A stretch of 64,000 nucleotides of DNA. It comes from Actinomycetota bacterium. GTDB taxonomy: Bacteria; Actinomycetota; Thermoleophilia; Solirubrobacterales; Solirubrobacteraceae. The stretch spans positions 155,815 to 219,814 of the forward strand of contig WLOQ01000004.1 of assembly GCA_009699245.1 (NCBI GenBank), given 5' to 3'. Shown here one piece after another: positions 57,566 through 64,000 of the stretch. Below the pieces are notes generated by a model. The model was given only the letters and a program-made list of their open reading frames with translations. It had not been told where the DNA came from and did no database searches. Each line of letters begins with the position of its first letter. The first letter of the stretch is position 1. The position numbers and the translations under genes were made by a program.

Positions 57566-58348
57566 ATGTCGTCCAACGGAGGCCGGCTTGCCGGCAAGGT
57601 CGTCCTGATCACGGGGACCGGCGGCGGGCAGGGCCGCGTCGCAGCGCAGATCTTCGCCCGCGAGGGCGCCAAGGTCGCCGGCTGCGACATCGTCGCGGAG
57701 AACCAGGCCGAGACCGAGCGCCTCATGCAGGCCGAGGGCCTTGAGATGCACTCGACCGGCGGGGTCGACCTGGCGGATCCGGAGCAGTCGAAGGCGTGGG
57801 TCGACGCGGTCGCCGAGCACTTCGGCGGCATCGACGTCCTCTACAACAACGCGAGCCTGCCGCGCTTCGCCCCGTTCCCGCTGATGAGCACCGAGGACTA
57901 CCAGTTCACTCTGCGCAACGAAATCGATGTCATGTGGTACCCGGCGCAGGCCGTCTGGCCCCACCTCGTCGCTCGCGGCGGCGGTGCCATCACGCACATC
58001 GGCTCGCTCGCCGGGATCATCGGACTGCGCGACCTGCCGCAGTCGGCACATGCAGCGACGAAGGGCGCGATCATCGGCATGACCGCGCAGATGGCGGCCG
58101 AGGGCTCGAAGGACAACATCCGCGTCAACTGCATCAGCCCTGGCGTCATCAACTCGCCGCCAGTCCAGGAGATCCTCGCCATCGGCGCGGAGTCGCCCCT
58201 GCTGCCGATCATCAGCAAGACGCTCAACGGCAAGCCTGGTGAGGCTGAGGACATCGTCTACGCGGCGCTGTACTTCTGCTCGGACGAGGCGAAGTGGGTC
58301 AGCGGCTCGCATCTGATCGTCGACGGCGGTTCGTCCGTCCTCATCTAA
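57566..58348 (+). CDS. SDR-family protein with His in place of the catalytic Tyr
   Basis: 260 aa from the ATG at 57566 (GAGAGGAG upstream). Cofactor loop TGTGGGQG, NNAS, and Ser in IGSLAG are SDR-like. The YxxxK motif reads HAATK: H162 and K166 (codon CAT). The usual Tyr acts as general acid/base, so the protein may be weakly active, use another residue, or have another role such as binding. Otherwise the fold looks complete, ending VSGSHLIVDGGSSVLI. It is followed 26 nt later by the BBE-type oxidase. Confidence 0.85.
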   Translation: MSSNGGRLAGKVVLITGTGGGQGRVAAQIFAREGAKVAGCDIVAENQAETERLMQAEGLEMHSTGGVDLADPEQSKAWVDAVAEHFGGIDVLYNNASLPRFAPFPLMSTEDYQFTLRNEIDVMWYPAQAVWPHLVARGGGAITHIGSLAGIIGLRDLPQSAHAATKGAIIGMTAQMAAEGSKDNIRVNCISPGVINSPPVQEILAIGAESPLLPIISKTLNGKPGEAEDIVYAALYFCSDEAKWVSGSHLIVDGGSSVLI

Positions 58349-58374
58349 GTCACAGGCCACGGGAGGAGAGACCC

Positions 58375-59784
58375 ATGACCATGGAGAGCACGATCACCGA
58401 CGCGCAGCTCGCGGCACTCGCCGCGAGCATGCGCGGCGACGTGATCCTGAGGTCCGACGCGCGCTACGACGAGCTGCGGGCTGTCTTCAACGGGATGATC
58501 GACCGTCGGCCGCTCGCCATTGCGCGCGTGGCCGACGAGGCCGACGTCCTCGCGGTGCTGGCGTTCGTGCGCGAGCACGAGCTACCGGTGACCGTGCGCT
58601 CCGGCGGCCATGCCGCACCCGGACACGGCGTCATCGACGACGGCATCGTCATCGATGTGCGCGACATGACCGGCGTCGTGGTCGACCCTGAGGCCCGAAC
58701 CGCGCGCTGCGCGGCCGGCGTCGACTGGGGCGTCTTCGACCGCGCGACGCAGGAGCACGGCCTCGCCGTGACCGGCGGGCGCGTGTCGACCACCGGCGTG
58801 TCGGGCTTCTCGATCGGCAGCGGCAGCGGCTGGCTCGAGCGCACCTGGGGCCTCGCCCCTGACCACCTGATCGGGCTGCGCCTCGTGACGGCCGACGGCC
58901 GCGTGGTCGTCGCCGACGAGACGCAGAACCGCGAATTGCTCTGGGCTTCACGCGGGGCAGGCGGGAACTTCGGCGTCATCACGGAGATGACGTTCGCGCT
59001 GCGCCCACTTGGCCCGATCGTCTTCGGCGGGCCGCGCTTCTACCCCATGGAGCGCGCGACCGAGGTGATGCGGGCGTACCGCGACGTCATGGAGTCAGCT
59101 CCGGCCGAGCTCGGCGGCGGCTTGCAGCTGATCTGGGCGCCTGAGGCACCGTTCATCCCGCAGGCAGCACAGAACAAGCCGTGTGTCGCGATCTTCGTCT
59201 TCTGGGCAGGTGACTTTGACGATGCCGCCGAAGGGGTCGCGCCGCTCGACGCGCTCGGCGCGCCGATGGCGGACCTTGCCGGACCGATCCCCTATGCCGA
59301 CATGCAGGCGATGGCCGACGCGGCCTACCCGGCAGGCAAGCGGGACTATTTCAAGGGCGGCTTCATCAACCACGTCACCGACGAGGCGATCGACGACATG
59401 GTCCGCCACGGCGAGAGCATCATGGCGCCGCTCACGAACATCATCCTGCTGGCACTCGGGGACGGGACGGACTACGCCCGCTATACCGAGGAGCACAGCC
59501 CCATCGGGCCGGAGGCGCGCAGCGCAGGCTGGACGTTCCAGGTGCTGTCGATCTGGTCCGACCCGGCGGACGACGACCTCCATCGCGAATGGACGCGCGA
59601 CGTCGCGAAGACGATGTCGAGCTACAGCTCGCTCGTGATGTTCCCGAACTTCGTCTCGATCGACGATCCGTCACGCGCAGCCGAGGCGTTCTCCCCCGCG
59701 GCGATGGAACGCCTGCGTGCCGTCAAGCGCGAGTACGACCCGGGGAACGTGTTCAACCGGGTCGTGGTCCCGCTCGGCGACTGA
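58375..59784 (+). CDS. BBE-type FAD-dependent oxidase
   Basis: 469 aa from the ATG at 58375 (GGGAGGAGAG upstream; a second ATG is 6 nt later). FAD-binding PCMH domain with SGGHAAPGHG, where H79 is the expected 8-alpha-histidyl FAD attachment. At the place where berberine bridge enzyme has a second, cysteinyl bond, the sequence reads GGRVSTTGVSG, without Cys, so single covalent attachment is expected. The C-terminal BBE substrate segment YDPGNVFNR is present. Likely oxidises an alcohol, sugar or phenolic with oxygen or another acceptor. Confidence 0.88.
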   Translation: MTMESTITDAQLAALAASMRGDVILRSDARYDELRAVFNGMIDRRPLAIARVADEADVLAVLAFVREHELPVTVRSGGHAAPGHGVIDDGIVIDVRDMTGVVVDPEARTARCAAGVDWGVFDRATQEHGLAVTGGRVSTTGVSGFSIGSGSGWLERTWGLAPDHLIGLRLVTADGRVVVADETQNRELLWASRGAGGNFGVITEMTFALRPLGPIVFGGPRFYPMERATEVMRAYRDVMESAPAELGGGLQLIWAPEAPFIPQAAQNKPCVAIFVFWAGDFDDAAEGVAPLDALGAPMADLAGPIPYADMQAMADAAYPAGKRDYFKGGFINHVTDEAIDDMVRHGESIMAPLTNIILLALGDGTDYARYTEEHSPIGPEARSAGWTFQVLSIWSDPADDDLHREWTRDVAKTMSSYSSLVMFPNFVSIDDPSRAAEAFSPAAMERLRAVKREYDPGNVFNRVVVPLGD

Positions 59785-59807
59785 GCTGCGGCGGCGGCCC
59801 GCCGGGA

Positions 59808-60752
59808 TCAGTCGATGGCTGCCAGCGAGGCGCCATCGCGCTCGGCGGGCGGCAGCCCCAGCTGACGGATGCGCATGTCGGGCGAGGGCACCTGCTGCGT
59901 CCAGCGCGTGAACCAGCGCAGGTCCCCGGCGTCCTCGGACCAGACGCCGGGCTCGTAGGTCTCGTCGTTCCAGATTTTGACCATGTCGCAGTAGTACTCG
60001 ACGGCCATCTGACCTGGCCCCTCGAAGTACGACGCGATGTTGTTCCCCATCCCGTGACGCACCGGGCCCGCGAGCATGAAGACGCGCAGGTCGTCGAGCA
60101 GGTCGCCGAGGTGCGCGAGATCGGTCATGTTCTCGATCTCCCAGGCGTGGTGGTGAAGCTTGCCCGGGCCCTTGACGACGCCGAGCCCGTGATGCTCGGG
60201 GTTGCAGCGGATGAACGCGCCGCCGCGGAAGTGATCGGACACGCGGAAGTCGAGGATGTCGCACATGACCTTGATCACCGCGTCGGGATCGGTCGCGGCG
60301 ATGTTGAGGTGGCCGAAGCGCCGCGGGCGCACGCCGCTGGGCACCCAGTCGAGCGGCTGGTCGTGCGGCATGTCGGAGTAGATCTCGATCGCCCAGCCGC
60401 CGGGCGCCTCGAAGACGAAGCCGTCGGAGAGGCACTCGTCGAAGGGGCGGTCGCTGAGCACGGGCAGGCCGGCATCCTTGACGCGGCGGCGGATCTCCTC
60501 GACGGCCCAGGGGCCGGCAGCCTCAAAGCCCATGTGGTCGATCGCCTCGACGTCGGACTTGATGTACGTCAGCGAGTGGTGTGACAGCCCCTCGGTGAGA
60601 TCCACTCGATCTGCCGTTCGATCGCTGACGCGCAGGCCCATGATCGTGGTCGCATGCTCGACAGCGGCGCCGAGATCCTTGACGCGGATGGCGACGTGCC
60701 CAATGGCGGACACGACAGGACGCTTCGACAGATCGATCATGTTCATGATCAT
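59808..60752 (-). CDS. type I extradiol dioxygenase-like (VOC superfamily) protein
   Basis: 314 aa. Two vicinal-oxygen-chelate modules begin GHVAIRVKDL and GHLNIAATD. The metal triad of type I extradiol dioxygenases can be placed at H148, H202 and E252 (LHHHAWEIENM and VEYYCDM); the 50-residue spacing between the last two equals that of BphC. It would cleave a catechol ring next to the diol using Fe(II) and O2. Start uncertain among ATGs at 60752, 60746 and 60740: none has a ribosome-binding site, and a strong hairpin ends 5 nt before the first. Confidence 0.8.
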   Translation of the reverse strand: MIMNMIDLSKRPVVSAIGHVAIRVKDLGAAVEHATTIMGLRVSDRTADRVDLTEGLSHHSLTYIKSDVEAIDHMGFEAAGPWAVEEIRRRVKDAGLPVLSDRPFDECLSDGFVFEAPGGWAIEIYSDMPHDQPLDWVPSGVRPRRFGHLNIAATDPDAVIKVMCDILDFRVSDHFRGGAFIRCNPEHHGLGVVKGPGKLHHHAWEIENMTDLAHLGDLLDDLRVFMLAGPVRHGMGNNIASYFEGPGQMAVEYYCDMVKIWNDETYEPGVWSEDAGDLRWFTRWTQQVPSPDMRIRQLGLPPAERDGASLAAID

Positions 60753-60757
60753 AAATG

Positions 60758-60790
60758 GTCGCGGGCAGGTCCGCCAGACCTGCCCGCGAC
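60758..60790 (-). terminator. hairpin between hydrolase and dioxygenase genes
   Basis: 14-bp perfect stem (60758-60771 and 60777-60790) with a 5-nt loop. It ends 5 nt before the first possible start codon of the dioxygenase gene and lies 30 nt after the hydrolase stop. Could be a terminator or a structure controlling translation of the next gene. Confidence 0.7.
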
Positions 60791-60820
60791 GCCGCAAGTG
60801 TCAGCCCCCTGAGGGCCTGG

Positions 60821-61735
60821 TCAGTCGAAGGGCACCGGCACGTAGGCCGGCCCGGTGCGCTGGAGGAGCCAGTCACCGATCTGGCTCGTCGCGACATAGC
60901 CCTCGCGAATGTGCGCGAACTTCGGCCACGCGTGAATCGCCGTGTCCCACACGCCACGCGTCACTTCGACGCCAGCAGCCTCGGCGCGCACGGCGAAGGC
61001 CTCGGCCTGAGCGCTCGCCGGGTCTGCCCCGCCGTACTGGACGAGCAGCGGCGGCAGGCCGGCGAGGTCGGCGAGCGCCGGGCTGGCGCCCGGGTCGGAT
61101 GCCGGTGTTGCGCCGAGATAGTCGGGAATGTGCCGCGCGATGGGCTCCCAGGCTCCGAGCGGGTCATCCGCTCCGGGCTCGACGCTCGTGAGGTCGACGA
61201 CCGGCGAAACGAGCGCGAGCGCGCCGGGGCCGGGCTCACCGGCATCGCGCAGGGCGAGCACGGCGGACAGCGCGAGCGCTGCGCCCGTCGAGACCCCGAC
61301 GACGCCGATCTTCCGCGGGTCGATGCCCTCGGCGACCATGTGACGGAGTGCTGCGACGACGTCGTCGCGACCGGCGGGGTACGGATCCTCGCGCGGCAGG
61401 CGGTGGTCGAGCGTCACGACCGGTGCATGCGCGACGCGCGCCAGGCGGGCGGCGAACTCGCGTGACTGCGCGGCTGACCCGATCAGCCATGCGCGCACGT
61501 CGACGAGCAGGATCACGCGGCCGCCTGCATCGAACGGGGTCTCGACCCACTCGCCCGATACGCCGCCGCCCGAGAAGCCATCGACCTCGACGTCATCGGA
61601 CACGCCGCGCTCGACGCGGGGCAGCACGACAGCGGCGATCGCCGCGCGCGCCTCCTCGAGGCTCGAGGAGCCCTTTGCGGCTGCGTGGATCTCCTCCTCG
61701 AGCGCGATGGCGTGCTGCAGTTCCTTGTCTCGCAT
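60821..61735 (-). CDS. alpha/beta hydrolase, HSL-like, without the HGGG motif
   Basis: 304 aa. The nucleophile elbow GVSTG (S149), DHRLPRED, the YGGADPASAQAEAF acid region and a C-terminal His in AIHAWPKF resemble hormone-sensitive-lipase-type esterases. However the oxyanion-hole HGGG expected before residue 86 reads DVRA (79-82) ahead of the conserved WLIGS. Activity may be changed toward C-C bond or other hydrolysis, or lost. Upstream of the dioxygenase gene, so hydrolysis of a ring-fission product is an attractive but unproven role. Confidence 0.75.
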   Translation of the reverse strand: MRDKELQHAIALEEEIHAAAKGSSSLEEARAAIAAVVLPRVERGVSDDVEVDGFSGGGVSGEWVETPFDAGGRVILLVDVRAWLIGSAAQSREFAARLARVAHAPVVTLDHRLPREDPYPAGRDDVVAALRHMVAEGIDPRKIGVVGVSTGAALALSAVLALRDAGEPGPGALALVSPVVDLTSVEPGADDPLGAWEPIARHIPDYLGATPASDPGASPALADLAGLPPLLVQYGGADPASAQAEAFAVRAEAAGVEVTRGVWDTAIHAWPKFAHIREGYVATSQIGDWLLQRTGPAYVPVPFD

Positions 61736-61767
61736 CCTCTGGTCTCCCCCTCATACGGCATGAACGC

Positions 61768-61847
61768 AGGCGCGCCGGGAAGGCGCGCCTCCCTGGTCCG
61801 GCCGGGCTACGCGGTGATAGCTTCTCGCATTGCGGCCGACCTCGGCC
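61768..61847. promoter_or_regulatory. two palindromes in the divergent region before the FAD monooxygenase
   Basis: A 9-bp stem AGGCGCGCC/GGCGCGCCT with a 5-nt loop (61768-61776 and 61782-61790), then GGCCGA-CC-TCGGCC (61834-61847). The second is a compact 14-bp dyad 34 nt before the ATG at 61882, a position where an operator could act. No regulator gene is nearby to match it. Confidence 0.4.
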
Positions 61848-61881
61848 GATCATAACCGCGAGCACCTGAAGGGTGGAGAGA

Positions 61882-63507
61882 ATGCGCTCGTCCTCGAAGC
61901 ATGACTACGACGTGATCGTCGTCGGATACGGCCCGACCGGCCTCTGTGCGGCATCGCTGCTGTCCAAGCTCGGCTACAGCGTCTGCGTGTTCGAGCGCTG
62001 GCCCACGCTCTACGGCCTGCCGCGCCTGATCGGCTTCGACGCCGAGAGCGCACGCATGTTGCAGACCGCCGGGGACATCTACACGGCGCTGAAGGAGTCC
62101 TACCCGATCCGTCGCTACGTGACGTACGACCGTGAGATGGAGCCGCTCGTCGAGTACCAGTGGTCCGAGGACCACATCGCCGGGTACCCGATCAAGACGG
62201 CGACCTACCAGCCCTACATCGAGGACGGCCTTGACGAGGTGTCGCGCTCGCGCGGCGTGCGCGTCAACACGGGCTGGCAGGTGACGGGCATCGAGCAGGA
62301 CGCGGACGGCGTCAACGTCACCGCCGTCCCGTGGTCCAAAGAGGAGGTCGGCGAGAACCTCAAGCCGGCGCTCGCCAAGACGACGCGCGCCAAGTGGGTC
62401 GTCGGCGCCGACGGTGCCAACAGCATCCTGCGCGGCATCCTGCAGCCCGAGATCGAGGACATGCCGTACCGGGCAGCCTGGCTGAGCATCGACATCGAGC
62501 GCCGCGAGTGCCTCGACCCGAAGTACATGTACGGCACCTCATGGCAGATCGCCGAGGTCGGCAAGGTTATCGTGATCGTGCCTGCCGGCACGCACCGCAT
62601 GCGCTTCGAGGTGCAGGTCGATCCGGACGGCGATCACTCCGATCTGCTCAAGGAGGACGTCGCCTACGAGATGCTCGAGGACTACCTCGGCATCACACGC
62701 GAGCAGGCGGAGATCGTGCGTCTGACGATCTATCCGTTCGGCGCGATGATGGTCAAGCCCTGGCGGTTCGGCCGCGTCTTCCTCGCCGGCGACGCCGTCC
62801 ATCGGATGCCGCCGTTCCTCGGCGAGGGCGCGGCCTCCGGCATGCGCGACGCCACAACGCTCGCGTGGAAGCTCGACCTCGTCGAGCGCGGCGTCGCCGA
62901 TCCGTCCTTCCTCGACACCTACGAGGAGGAGCGCTCACCGCACGTCCGGCACCACGTCGTCGTGTCCGTCGCGATCGGCGAGGTCGTCACCGAGAGCGAC
63001 CCGGAGATCGCCGAGGCCCGCAACAAGGAGCTGCGCGAAGGCGACGCTCCGCCGCCGCCGGCCGATCCGATTCTCACGACCGGTGTGCTCCTGCGCGACG
63101 CGAACGGCGAGATCACCGCGCCGCTCGTGGGCGACCTGGCCCCCCAGGGCTGGATCCATCTAAACGGCAGCACCGGGCGCTTCGACGACGTCGTCGGCTG
63201 GGGCTTCCAGCTCATCACGCGTGACGTCGATCCGCTCTCCCTGCTCGATGACGAGCAGCAGGCATTCCTCGAGAGCATCGGCGCGTTCAGCGTCGGCGTG
63301 ACGACCAAGGCGGATGCTCCGGGGCTCGCGACGGACCTGACGTGGGCGTACGACCGGTTCTTCGATGAGCACGGGATCGAGGCGTTCATCATGCGCCCGG
63401 ACTACTACCTCTTCGGCACCGTGGGCGACATCGCCGACGTCCCGGCGATGGTCGACTCGCTGCGCAGCCAGATCGCCGGGACCGTTCCGGCAGCAGCAGC
63501 CTCGTAG
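61882..63507 (+). CDS. FAD-dependent aromatic-ring monooxygenase (PF01494, MhpA/PheA-like)
   Basis: 541 aa from the ATG at 61882 (an in-frame GTG lies 9 nt upstream). Group A flavoprotein hydroxylase: GxGxxG as GYGPTG (15-20), the DG motif GADGANS, and the second FAD motif GDAVHRMPPFLGEG (G303-D304). The C-terminal ~150 residues form the thioredoxin-like extension seen in phenol hydroxylase and MhpA. It should hydroxylate a phenolic ring using NAD(P)H and O2, giving a catechol for the extradiol enzyme encoded divergently. Confidence 0.92.
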   Translation: MRSSSKHDYDVIVVGYGPTGLCAASLLSKLGYSVCVFERWPTLYGLPRLIGFDAESARMLQTAGDIYTALKESYPIRRYVTYDREMEPLVEYQWSEDHIAGYPIKTATYQPYIEDGLDEVSRSRGVRVNTGWQVTGIEQDADGVNVTAVPWSKEEVGENLKPALAKTTRAKWVVGADGANSILRGILQPEIEDMPYRAAWLSIDIERRECLDPKYMYGTSWQIAEVGKVIVIVPAGTHRMRFEVQVDPDGDHSDLLKEDVAYEMLEDYLGITREQAEIVRLTIYPFGAMMVKPWRFGRVFLAGDAVHRMPPFLGEGAASGMRDATTLAWKLDLVERGVADPSFLDTYEEERSPHVRHHVVVSVAIGEVVTESDPEIAEARNKELREGDAPPPPADPILTTGVLLRDANGEITAPLVGDLAPQGWIHLNGSTGRFDDVVGWGFQLITRDVDPLSLLDDEQQAFLESIGAFSVGVTTKADAPGLATDLTWAYDRFFDEHGIEAFIMRPDYYLFGTVGDIADVPAMVDSLRSQIAGTVPAAAAS

Positions 63508-63515
63508 AAGCTCAG

Positions 63516-63546
63516 CGTGTGCCCGTCCGATCGGGACGGGCACACG
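63516..63546 (+). terminator. hairpin terminator after the FAD monooxygenase
   Basis: 13-bp perfect stem (63516-63528 and 63534-63546) with a 5-nt loop, 8 nt after the stop codon. No T-run. Separates the monooxygenase from the binding-protein gene. Confidence 0.8.
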
Positions 63547-63634
63547 ACGCTTCCGCCTAAAGCCTCGCTAAAGTTTTCCTTCAGGCTTCCTAATCCCAGG
63601 AGCCCTGAAGAGACACAGAGGAGAGGTGCTTCGC

Positions 63635-64000
63635 GTGAAGATTCTGCGCGTTCTTCTTGCGGCGCTCGTTTGCGTCGCTCTTGCTGTCACCGTCGCGGCT
63701 TGTGGCGATGACAACAAGGACAATGGTTCGGGCGGCAGCTCGAGCACGACCAAGACCGACGGCGGCAGCGCCGCTGCTGGGCCCTCGCAGGCCACGGTCG
63801 ATCTGGCACTGAAGTACACCGGCGGCAAGGCCGGTGCTGCTGACAGCGCCAAGCCCCCGGTGAAGATCGGTTTCACGACGATGATCGGTGGAACGCCTGA
63901 GTTCCCCGAGCAGGTCGCGGCGCTTGACGCCGTCACCAAGTTCATCAACGAGAAGCTCGGTGGCGTCGGTGGCGCCCCGCTCGAGATCGTCAAGTGCACG
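63635..64000 (+). CDS. ABC transporter substrate-binding lipoprotein, partial at right edge
   Basis: First 122 codons, starting GTG at 63635 with GGAGAGG upstream. Signal peptide KILRVLLAALVCVALAVTVAAC ends in a lipobox with C23, followed by a Gly/Ser/Asp linker of about 50 residues. Then PVKIGFTTMIGGTPEFPEQVAALDAVTKFINEKLGGVGG is the start of a branched-chain-type (Peripla_BP_6) binding domain. It is the likely partner of the LivHM/G/F-like transporter at 53590-57340. The C-terminus lies outside the window. Confidence 0.88.
   Translation, partial: MKILRVLLAALVCVALAVTVAACGDDNKDNGSGGSSSTTKTDGGSAAAGPSQATVDLALKYTGGKAGAADSAKPPVKIGFTTMIGGTPEFPEQVAALDAVTKFINEKLGGVGGAPLEIVKCT

Noticed and set aside
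26454..64000. Island acquired as a recent genomic island
   Set aside because: G+C and codon use look like those of the ribosomal block, and no mobility genes or tRNA-associated repeats flank it; cannot be supported from the sequence.

Overview
The window is about 68% G+C by eye, with GTG starts and dense short-spaced operons. It carries the conserved order rpmG-secE-nusG-rplK-rplA-rplJ-rplL-rpoB-rpoC. Protein style (L33 with four Cys, RpoB/RpoC close to actinobacterial sequences, KorAB, SHOCT membrane proteins, fused Liv permease) points to an actinomycete. I lean to the Thermoleophilia/Solirubrobacterales side rather than Mycobacterium/Streptomyces, but that placement is inference.

Layout. 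1-13440 (minus strand): a partial DMT-type membrane protein, then the transcription/translation block. A six-helix K+ channel-like gene sits between rplL and rpoB. 13575-26390: mixed genes on both strands: an MFS carrier, an acyltransferase-3, a SHOCT membrane protein, a P450 with an SDR, tRNA-Thr(GGT), a MOSC protein, secreted 3D-domain and polysaccharide-deacetylase proteins, an FKBP lipoprotein, and the 2-oxoacid:ferredoxin oxidoreductase korAB.

26454-64000 (right edge) is one long catabolic island with about 34 genes. It holds two VAO/4-cresol-dehydrogenase-type flavoproteins, three FAD dehydrogenases of the fumarate reductase/ketosteroid dehydrogenase superfamily, an OYE/2,4-dienoyl-CoA-reductase-type flavoprotein, four SDRs, two metallo-beta-lactamase-fold hydrolases, two SnoaL-like proteins, three EthD-like proteins, a BKACE, a crotonase-fold protein, an epoxide-hydrolase-like enzyme, an LLM flavoprotein, a BBE-type oxidase, an extradiol-dioxygenase-like protein, an aromatic-ring FAD monooxygenase and a branched-chain-type ABC transporter with its binding lipoprotein. 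The mix suggests uptake and stepwise oxidation, reduction, hydrolysis and ring cleavage of a phenolic or polycyclic substrate (polyphenol, lignin-derived or steroid-like). The actual substrate cannot be read from sequence.

The most unusual part is a tightly coupled seven-gene operon (26454-34651). It encodes a PPDK-like ATP-grasp plus swivelling-His protein with no PEP/pyruvate barrel, a small winged-helix-like protein, and a second swivelling-His protein fused to a large unrecognised N-terminal region. These lie with BKACE, MBL, VAO and EthD genes. By analogy with phenylphosphate synthase (PpsABC) this could be a split dikinase that phosphorylates an organic substrate. Several island enzymes also lack canonical catalytic or cofactor residues. 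No insertion sequences, CRISPR arrays, phage genes or rRNA genes were seen. No gap without a gene exceeds 300 bases; the largest are 8662-8893 (rpoB leader) and 57341-57565.
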